Virus record (IMG/VR): IMGVR_UViG_3300028388_002620
Location: 1 to 26,969 of that record
Source: a virus
Length of the DNA stretch: 26,969 nucleotides
Reading direction: 5' to 3' (one strand)
Shown here: piece after piece, positions 22,024 to 26,969 of the stretch
Position numbering within the stretch: the first letter of the stretch is position 1
Layout of the letters: each line of letters opens with the position of its first letter
Notes under the pieces: generated by a model
What the model was told of the DNA's origin: nothing
The model's input: only the letters and a program-made list of their open reading frames with translations
Databases searched by the model: none
Position numbers and translations under genes: made by a program

Positions 22024-22254
22024 TTATTTCTTTAGAATGTGGTATAGAACAAAAGCACCTACTAATCCTAGTAGTCCTTCTGAACTCAATCCACCCAAAA
22101 TTCCCATAATGTTATCCACTACTGAAATGTTTGGCCAGAAAGGAATGTTTACTCCACCGAATAATACTTCTAATACTACTCCAAGAGCAATAACACTTAC
22201 ACCAACCTCTGTTAGTTGTTTGGCCCAAGAGCCAACTTTAGTAAAAATTTCCAT
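22024..22254 (-). CDS. Small membrane protein with two hydrophobic helices, holin-like candidate
   Basis: The 76-residue protein starts MEIFTKVGSWAKQLTEVGVS. Hydrophobic helices are VIALGVVLEVLFGGVNI (about 21-37) and, after a short loop, IMGILGGLSSEGLLGLVGAFVLYHIL (about 49-74), ending in KK. The small size, two membrane passes and charged ends fit a class II-type holin or another phage membrane protein, but no family was recognised with certainty. The gene sits alone between two near-identical terminators, inside the tail gene cluster. Its leader lacks the late-type box seen before its neighbours and carries three inverted repeats instead, so it is probably controlled separately. If it were the holin it would be far from the endolysin at 8290. 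Confidence 0.74.
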   Translation of the reverse strand: MEIFTKVGSWAKQLTEVGVSVIALGVVLEVLFGGVNIPFWPNISVVDNIMGILGGLSSEGLLGLVGAFVLYHILKK

Positions 22255-22318
22255 GTTCTCTAAGTTTTAGTTAAAGAGTATAACCTCTTCCTTATAGAAA
22301 CACAGGATATCCAATAAC

Positions 22319-22331
22319 GTAACAATGTTAC
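22319..22331. repeat. Perfect palindrome GTAACAATGTTAC
   Basis: Six-base arms around one central base, between the upstream terminator and the small membrane protein gene. GGATATCC (22305-22312) and AAGAG...CTCTT (22274-22278 with 22285-22289) follow toward the gene. It could be an operator for a dimeric regulator. The function is inferred from symmetry only. Confidence 0.4.
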
Positions 22332-22335
22332 AAGA

Positions 22336-22366
22336 AAACAAAACCCCACTTAGAGTGAGGTTTTGT
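22336..22366 (-). terminator. Rho-independent terminator after the tail tube gene
   Basis: The minus-strand RNA folds as ACAAAACCUCACU against AGUGGGGUUUUGU with a 3-nt loop and one U-G pair, followed by TTTC. It separates the tail tube gene from the small membrane protein gene. Confidence 0.85.
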
Positions 22367-22389
22367 AACTATTAGTATGTATGTTTGGT

Positions 22390-22878
22390 TTAGAATTCTA
22401 GTATTGCGTAATCATACTGAAGTGTCAAGGTGATTTCGGCAGGGTCATTTGATTCAAATGATAAATCACCAAAGTTAGCAGATTCAATGAATGCTCCTTT
22501 AAGAGTCCATTGTTCGATTTTATCCCCAACAGGTCCTAACATATAGAATGTGATATCTTTTTTATAGAAATCAGCATATCCTCTACGACCTGTAATAGAT
22601 TCGTGTCCTAAACGAACCCATTCCATTACTGATTGAGCTCCTGATGGAACGATTGGGTCATAGAGTGTAATCTCAATAGGTTGCCAATCTCCTCTACCTT
22701 GTAGTTTTCTGTTGATGTTGATATGAGGTAGGGTTACAGTTTCAAAGTTGATTGAAGGTCTGTTAGCCGCTCTGATTAAATAAGATGGTATTCCGTCAAT
22801 ATCCATGATATAACGGTTTTTCATCTTAGGTTCAAAGTTCGTATAGAACATTTGGTCGAATTCTAATATCTCTGCCAT
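22390..22878 (-). CDS. Tail tube protein (gp19-like)
   Basis: A 162-residue, strand-rich protein with the myophage tail tube pattern. The N-terminus MAEILEFDQMFYTNFEPKMK leads to NRYIMDIDGIPSYLIRAANR (21-40), PSINFETVTLPHININRKL (41-59) and WQPIEITLYDPIVPSGAQSV. WTLKGAFIESANFGDLSFES comes near the end, with DPAEITLTLQYDYAILEF closing the fold. This matches T4 gp19 in length (163) and layout. It assembles as stacked hexamer rings inside the sheath. It follows the sheath gene, as in T4-like phages, has its own TATATTTATA box 25 bp upstream, and ends in a terminator. Confidence 0.93.
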   Translation of the reverse strand: MAEILEFDQMFYTNFEPKMKNRYIMDIDGIPSYLIRAANRPSINFETVTLPHININRKLQGRGDWQPIEITLYDPIVPSGAQSVMEWVRLGHESITGRRGYADFYKKDITFYMLGPVGDKIEQWTLKGAFIESANFGDLSFESNDPAEITLTLQYDYAILEF

Positions 22879-22902
22879 TTTATTGTGTTGTTATTTGTTT
22901 TA

Positions 22903-22912
22903 TATAAATATA
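22903..22912 (-). promoter_or_regulatory. Late-type box TATATTTATA upstream of the tail tube gene
   Basis: A perfect box on the minus strand, 25 bp before the ATG at 22878, in the 52-bp gap after the sheath gene. Confidence 0.55.
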
Positions 22913-22930
22913 GTTATTTCATTTTTTTAC

Positions 22931-25117
22931 TTACGCCGAGAATGAAGCCCCAGTCGGTAAGATGTTAAAGTCAATAACGATGAATTCTGCAGTTTTAGCA
23001 GGTTGTAAATAAATCTGTCCTGCCAAGATGTTTCTATCAATCACATCTGGTGTGTTGTTTGATTCATCCATTACTACATTAAATGCATATAACCCTTGTC
23101 TTTGTTGAATCGATTCGAAGTAAGGATTTACAGTATTCAAGAAACGAGCTCTTGTTTGAGAAGTGTTTTGTTCGAACACTAAGAATCTTGAAGTTGATGC
23201 CACAAACTTCTTAACTGCGATTAACAATCTACGAACATTGATTCTATCAAGTGCAGATGCTCTATCTTGAAGTGTTTTCTGTCCATACGCCACAATACCT
23301 TGTCCAGGGAATACAGCGATTGGGTTTACTTTTCCTTCATATAAAGTATCTCTTTCAGAATGTGTTAATCTATTTAATACACTAACTGCTCCTGTAATAC
23401 CACCTCTATTTAAACCAGCTGGTGCAAACCATTCAGCAGCAATCGCATCGTTTGATGCATAAACCGCTGGTAATAATACTGATGGTGGAACTTCTGTTAG
23501 TTTGTTTGTATTTGTATCGATTGTCTTAACCCATGGATAGTAGGTCCCAATGTAGTTAGAATCAATAGCACCAGCCTGGTCAACTACTGCTGAAATGGTT
23601 GCAGTTGATTCAACTAAATCTGCCAGATAGAAACAATCTTGTCTTGCCTCTACCATATCCAATGTTTCAGTTGTTACTGATGGGTGTAATCTTCTAATAA
23701 TACCAGGTGTTACAACAAGGTTGATGTCAAACTCATCAGGGTTTGAAACAGCTGCGATAGCTTTAGCGTATGCAATCGAACCACTTGAGGTTGAAGTTGC
23801 ACAGTTGAATCCTTGTGTGTTAGCCGCAGTTATGTTAGAACCATATAAAGGTTTTGTGATTGGATTTAATCCATCAAATCCTTCTTGGAATCCAACTACG
23901 AACTGTCTACGAACCATATCTACTTGAGCAGAACCTGTCAGTTCAAGTGATAATGAGATTCCTTGTGCTCCTACTGTATCGATGTTATCAGCATCAAATG
24001 AGAATGCATTATACTGTGTGGTTACTTGTGTTGGTATAGGTCTAAATACTTGTTTGTTATCAATACTATGATTGATATCATCTAATACTAAACCAGAATA
24101 GTTTAAAGGATTAGATGTAGAGTTACCATAAGAAGCAGTTGTAAAGATAAGGTTTGGTAAAAGATTACCACCATCTCCATCATTAATAGGATGTAAATAT
24201 CCACCATGTCCGAATGGTCCTGCTGAAATAGGGAATGTTCCTGGTTCAGCAACTTCTACTCTAATATATTTTGAACGATTTCTGTAATCTCCACTCTCTG
24301 TGATTTTACCACTTGAATCGATTGTGGTTTGTGTATCACCAATCACACGAGCAATATAGTTTGGAGAGGCAGGGTCTAAGTTTAAGTTATGTCTAACACC
24401 AGAAATAGCTTGTGAACGAATCCAAGGTGTAGATGCAAACTGTGCATCATATAAGTAATCTTGGTCACCTAAAAGTTCGATATCCACTCTTACATCAGTA
24501 ACAATATCATTTGATAAAGAACTAGATGCATAGTTTTCAAAGTATAAATAAGAATAACCACTCTGTCCACTTGTAGTGTTTACAGTTGGTGATGTTCCAA
24601 ATACATCTGAGATATCATTTGTTGCACTTGGATAGATTGAAGCTGATATTGCTTCTGCACTTCCTGTAAGTTGAACAAGTAACACACCACTACCAGTTTC
24701 TTCTGCCCTAGCAATCTGTGTATTAGTAAATCCATCTCCATTTTGTGCAAGTGTTCCAAGAGTAGTGTTTGTATTATATAAAACACCAACTATTTTTTTA
24801 GTTTGTGCAGAACCAGAAGCTACAATAGCCAATGGAACTTGTTGGGTATATCCCCCAACTCCACCAACTCTTACAATAGTTGCTGTTCCTGCTTCTCGTA
24901 AATAGTTTTGCACTGCATATTCGGTATAATAAGTTCCATCTGGAGTTCCGAATATTTCTTCGAATTCTGATTGTGTTCTTACAACAGTAGGTAGAAACGC
25001 AGGTCCTTCTTTGAAAGGTCCGATAAACGCTCCACCAATTTCCCCAATACCTTGTGCGATAAAGGATAGGTCATTTTCTCTTGTAAAAACACCAGGTGAT
25101 ACAATTCTTTCTGCCAT
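22931..25117 (-). CDS. Contractile tail sheath protein (gp18-like)
   Basis: A 728-residue protein. The N-terminus ERIVSPGVFTRENDLSF is the sheath start motif (SPGV...E.D). EFEEIFGTPDGTYYTEYAVQ (about 51-70) and LREAGTATIVRVGG follow, as in sheath subunits. The C-terminal domain has AAEWFAPAGLNRGGI-type sequence, LNRLTHSERDTLYEGKVNPI, ILAGQIYLQPAKTAEFIVID and FNILPTGASF, the handshake arm and closing strands that link subunits in gp18. The length is in the range of T4 gp18 (659). The variable central part (about 140-330) is serine/threonine-rich and would face outward. Two TATATTTATA boxes lie upstream, at 25171 and 25252, suggesting strong late expression. Confidence 0.95.
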   Translation of the reverse strand: MAERIVSPGVFTRENDLSFIAQGIGEIGGAFIGPFKEGPAFLPTVVRTQSEFEEIFGTPDGTYYTEYAVQNYLREAGTATIVRVGGVGGYTQQVPLAIVASGSAQTKKIVGVLYNTNTTLGTLAQNGDGFTNTQIARAEETGSGVLLVQLTGSAEAISASIYPSATNDISDVFGTSPTVNTTSGQSGYSYLYFENYASSSLSNDIVTDVRVDIELLGDQDYLYDAQFASTPWIRSQAISGVRHNLNLDPASPNYIARVIGDTQTTIDSSGKITESGDYRNRSKYIRVEVAEPGTFPISAGPFGHGGYLHPINDGDGGNLLPNLIFTTASYGNSTSNPLNYSGLVLDDINHSIDNKQVFRPIPTQVTTQYNAFSFDADNIDTVGAQGISLSLELTGSAQVDMVRRQFVVGFQEGFDGLNPITKPLYGSNITAANTQGFNCATSTSSGSIAYAKAIAAVSNPDEFDINLVVTPGIIRRLHPSVTTETLDMVEARQDCFYLADLVESTATISAVVDQAGAIDSNYIGTYYPWVKTIDTNTNKLTEVPPSVLLPAVYASNDAIAAEWFAPAGLNRGGITGAVSVLNRLTHSERDTLYEGKVNPIAVFPGQGIVAYGQKTLQDRASALDRINVRRLLIAVKKFVASTSRFLVFEQNTSQTRARFLNTVNPYFESIQQRQGLYAFNVVMDESNNTPDVIDRNILAGQIYLQPAKTAEFIVIDFNILPTGASFSA

Positions 25118-25170
25118 CGTTTTTTAAATATGTTTGTTAATTATTATTTTACTTGTGGTAAAAATACATC

Positions 25171-25180
25171 TATAAATATA
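25171..25180 (-). promoter_or_regulatory. Late-type box TATATTTATA upstream of the sheath gene, proximal
   Basis: A perfect box on the minus strand, 54 bp before the sheath ATG, within the 147-bp intergenic region. Confidence 0.55.
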
Positions 25181-25251
25181 AAAGAAATACTCAAAACAAA
25201 AATTCATATTGGTGAGTAAAATGTTTAAAAATGTATTTTAGATTATTTATG

Positions 25252-25261
25252 TATAAATATA
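25252..25261 (-). promoter_or_regulatory. Late-type box TATATTTATA upstream of the sheath gene, distal
   Basis: A second perfect box 81 bp further upstream, beginning 4 bp after the carbamoyltransferase stop. Confidence 0.5.
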
Positions 25262-25264
25262 AGA

Positions 25265-26929
25265 TTATTTTTCAATAATATAGTTTCCTAAAACAAGAAT
25301 ATCCATTTCTGTATCATAGAAAGTTTCCAATGCCGTTTCAGGTGTTAAAACCATTGTTTGTCCTTTTACATTAAATGAAGTATTCAATAATATTGGGTAA
25401 CCACTCAGTTTTTCGTATTCCAAAAGTAGTTTATCCATTTTGTTTCCTTCAAATACTGTTTGAACTCTTGCCGTTCCATCAACATGAGTTACTGCTCCCA
25501 AGTTTTCTTTATGTTCATCTTTTACATAAACTACTTGATTCATATAAGGAATATCTCCATTTGTTTCAAAATACTTGGTTTGTTGTGATTGTCTAACCAT
25601 GGGAGCAAAAGGTCTGAATGGTTCTCGTTTTTTAACTACTTTGTTTATCTTTTGTTTCATTCGAGAATCTATTGGTGAAGCAAGTATAGAACGATTACCT
25701 AATGCTCGAGCACCAAACTCGATTCTACCTTGAAACCAACCTACTACCTTTTGGTCATGTAAGTGTTTAGCCACAACTTGTAGTAGTTCTTCATCTTTGT
25801 ATTTTTTTACTTTTTTCACAGAACTTACTGTTCGTGTGTATCCATATTCAGGTCCTAAAAATGGGTTTTTGGTTACTCTACCATTTAGTTTCTTTTCTCT
25901 TGTCAAATAATGAATACAAGCTCCAACAGATGAACCAGCATCAGATGGTGCTGATGGAATCCATAAGTTTTTGTATTTGGTTTGTTTGTGTATCTTTCCA
26001 TTAGCAGTTCCATTGTAAGCAGAACCACCAGATAATACCAAGTTTTCAGTTGGATAAAGATTATGTGTAAAGTTTAGGATTTCAAAAAGAATCTTTTCAT
26101 AAGTTTTTTGAACTGCAAAGGCCAAATCTTTGTGGTCTTTTGAAATAGTATCACCCTCACCTATTGGTTCTAGTAAAAGATACTCAATAAGTTTGTGGTT
26201 AAACATAAGTTTACCATCTCTATCCCAACAGAACTTATCCATATCTACCCAAAGTTCTCCATCTTCCCATTTTATCAATCGTTCCAATAAATGTTGATAA
26301 ATACTTTCTTCACCAAAAGATGCTAATCCCATAAGTTTATATTCTCCCTCGTTGGGTTTAAATCCTAAATAAGAAGTCATTGCTGAATAGAATAAACCAA
26401 GTGAATATGGATATTCTCCAAGTGTTCTGTAAGTTAAAATACCATTTTTATATCTACCAAAAGATATTGTATCCTTTTCACCAACCCCATCAACACCTAA
26501 AACTGCACACTCATCAAAGTTTGAAGTGTGAATACCATAACAAAGGTGAGCCAAGTGGTGGTCTGAATAGAACACATTGTTTGAAACTTCTTTAAGTAGT
26601 TTGTGTATTTTTCGTTTTGTTTTTACTATCTCAAAATACGAGGATAGTGTGTGTTTGGGTGATTTGAAAAAGTTTCTCTTTAAGTTACTAACCACTCTTT
26701 CTTTTTTCTTTTGTGGGTTCTCGTAGTAACAAACCATAGAAATATCATCTTTGGTTAGTTTAAACTTTGTAAAAATGTATTCAAGTGTGTGGTGAGGGAA
26801 AGAACTATCGTGCTTTTCACCACTAAATCTTTCTTCTTCGCAGGCAAATACCAACTTTCCATTCTTGAATAAACAAGCTGATGAATCGTGGTAAAATGCA
26901 CTTACTCCAATAACATATTCGTGTTTCAT
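25265..26929 (-). CDS. NodU/CmcH-family carbamoyltransferase
   Basis: A 554-residue protein. The start (IGVSAFYHDSSACLF, 7-21, and ACEEERFSGEKHDSSFP, 29-45) and DHHLAH at 123-128 (metal-binding histidines H124 and H128 in the Kae1-like domain) are family marks. GVDGVGE at 145-151, the ATP-binding VLSGGSAYNGTANGK region near 305-320 and the C-terminal domain with GRIEFGARALGNRSILASPI and REPFRPFAP complete the pattern. The family makes carbamoyl adenylate from carbamoyl phosphate and ATP and transfers the carbamoyl group to a hydroxyl. Substrates elsewhere are Nod factors, antibiotics and, in some phages, hydroxymethylated DNA bases. The acceptor here is unknown. The gene directly precedes the tail sheath gene. 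Full length and intact motifs suggest activity. Confidence 0.94.
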   Translation of the reverse strand: MKHEYVIGVSAFYHDSSACLFKNGKLVFACEEERFSGEKHDSSFPHHTLEYIFTKFKLTKDDISMVCYYENPQKKKERVVSNLKRNFFKSPKHTLSSYFEIVKTKRKIHKLLKEVSNNVFYSDHHLAHLCYGIHTSNFDECAVLGVDGVGEKDTISFGRYKNGILTYRTLGEYPYSLGLFYSAMTSYLGFKPNEGEYKLMGLASFGEESIYQHLLERLIKWEDGELWVDMDKFCWDRDGKLMFNHKLIEYLLLEPIGEGDTISKDHKDLAFAVQKTYEKILFEILNFTHNLYPTENLVLSGGSAYNGTANGKIHKQTKYKNLWIPSAPSDAGSSVGACIHYLTREKKLNGRVTKNPFLGPEYGYTRTVSSVKKVKKYKDEELLQVVAKHLHDQKVVGWFQGRIEFGARALGNRSILASPIDSRMKQKINKVVKKREPFRPFAPMVRQSQQTKYFETNGDIPYMNQVVYVKDEHKENLGAVTHVDGTARVQTVFEGNKMDKLLLEYEKLSGYPILLNTSFNVKGQTMVLTPETALETFYDTEMDILVLGNYIIEK

Positions 26930-26969
26930 ATTAAATCATTTTGTATTATAAAATCTGCCCACATTTTGT
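26926..26969 (-). CDS. Possible C-terminal end of an upstream gene (partial)
   Basis: On the minus strand one frame entering from the right edge reads KMWADFIIQNDLI and stops with a TGA that overlaps the carbamoyltransferase ATG (ATGA). That junction type recurs throughout the window, so this may be the end of the preceding gene. Only 13 codons are visible, and another frame ends at a TAA near 26946, so the call is tentative. Confidence 0.35.
   Translation of the reverse strand, partial: KMWADFIIQNDLI

Noticed and set aside
25118-25264. Possible extra small gene or terminator in the 147-bp gap before the sheath gene
   Set aside because: No convincing ORF and only weak A/T-only pairing (TAAAAT...ATTTTA); the gap is better explained by two late-type boxes.
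1-26969. tRNA genes, CRISPR arrays, insertion sequences, integrase or attachment sites
   Set aside because: No cloverleaf-like segments in the gaps, no regularly spaced long repeats, and no transposase- or integrase-like protein in any frame. The repeated elements seen are promoter modules and terminators.

Overview
The window looks like part of the genome of a contractile-tailed (myovirus), T4-related phage that infects a member of the Bacteroidota. The phage assignment rests on a tail sheath, a tail tube, a tape measure protein, a gp26/PF12322-type baseplate protein, LysM/gp53-like and hub-like baseplate proteins, a UvsX/RecA recombinase, a gp32-like SSB and an amidase endolysin. The host inference rests on two points. 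Several genes are preceded by the Bacteroidota sigma-factor -7 box TAnnTTTG, and metK and the polymerase gene carry the full TTTG-N19-TATATTTG. Start codons also lack Shine-Dalgarno sequences and have A/T-rich leaders instead. Every gene I accept is on the minus strand, so transcription runs from high to low coordinates. The DNA is AT-rich and tightly packed, with many ATGA or TAATG junctions.

Right to left, in transcription order, a NodU/CmcH-type carbamoyltransferase (25265-26929) is followed by the tail sheath and tail tube. Next comes a small membrane protein isolated between two rho-independent terminators, then a gp26-like protein. The end of that gene carries a T7 run that looks like a +1/-2 programmed frameshift site leading into a 70-codon second frame, as in tail assembly chaperones. 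The tape measure and baseplate genes follow (20907 down to 13540). After them come a diverged, short family A DNA polymerase (12216-13499), a lipoprotein DNA/RNA non-specific nuclease (11574-12191), a large protein of unknown function, a small unknown protein, the endolysin and a PspC-domain membrane protein.

The left third holds accessory and nucleic-acid genes. These are an HExxH metalloprotein, a glycosyltransferase-like protein, several small unknown proteins and a PD-(D/E)XK-like protein. They are followed by a likely EcoRI/EcoRV-type restriction endonuclease, a D12-class adenine DNA methyltransferase, a compact S-adenosylmethionine synthetase, SSB and the start of a RecA/UvsX gene. The last block reads as a phage-borne restriction-modification-like set with its own SAM supply, next to recombination genes.

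Three kinds of upstream sequence can be told apart. Host-type boxes (TATATTTG) precede metK, dam, the endonuclease and the polymerase. A module repeated three times, with paired TTTAACA boxes 11 bp apart placed about 33 bp upstream of TATATTTACTATGTAAT, precedes three accessory genes. The box TATATTTATA precedes most late (tail, lysis, nuclease) genes. This fits early, middle and late promoter classes, but no transcription data were available. I saw no tRNA genes, CRISPR arrays, insertion sequences or integrase. No stretch longer than 300 bases lacks a gene.
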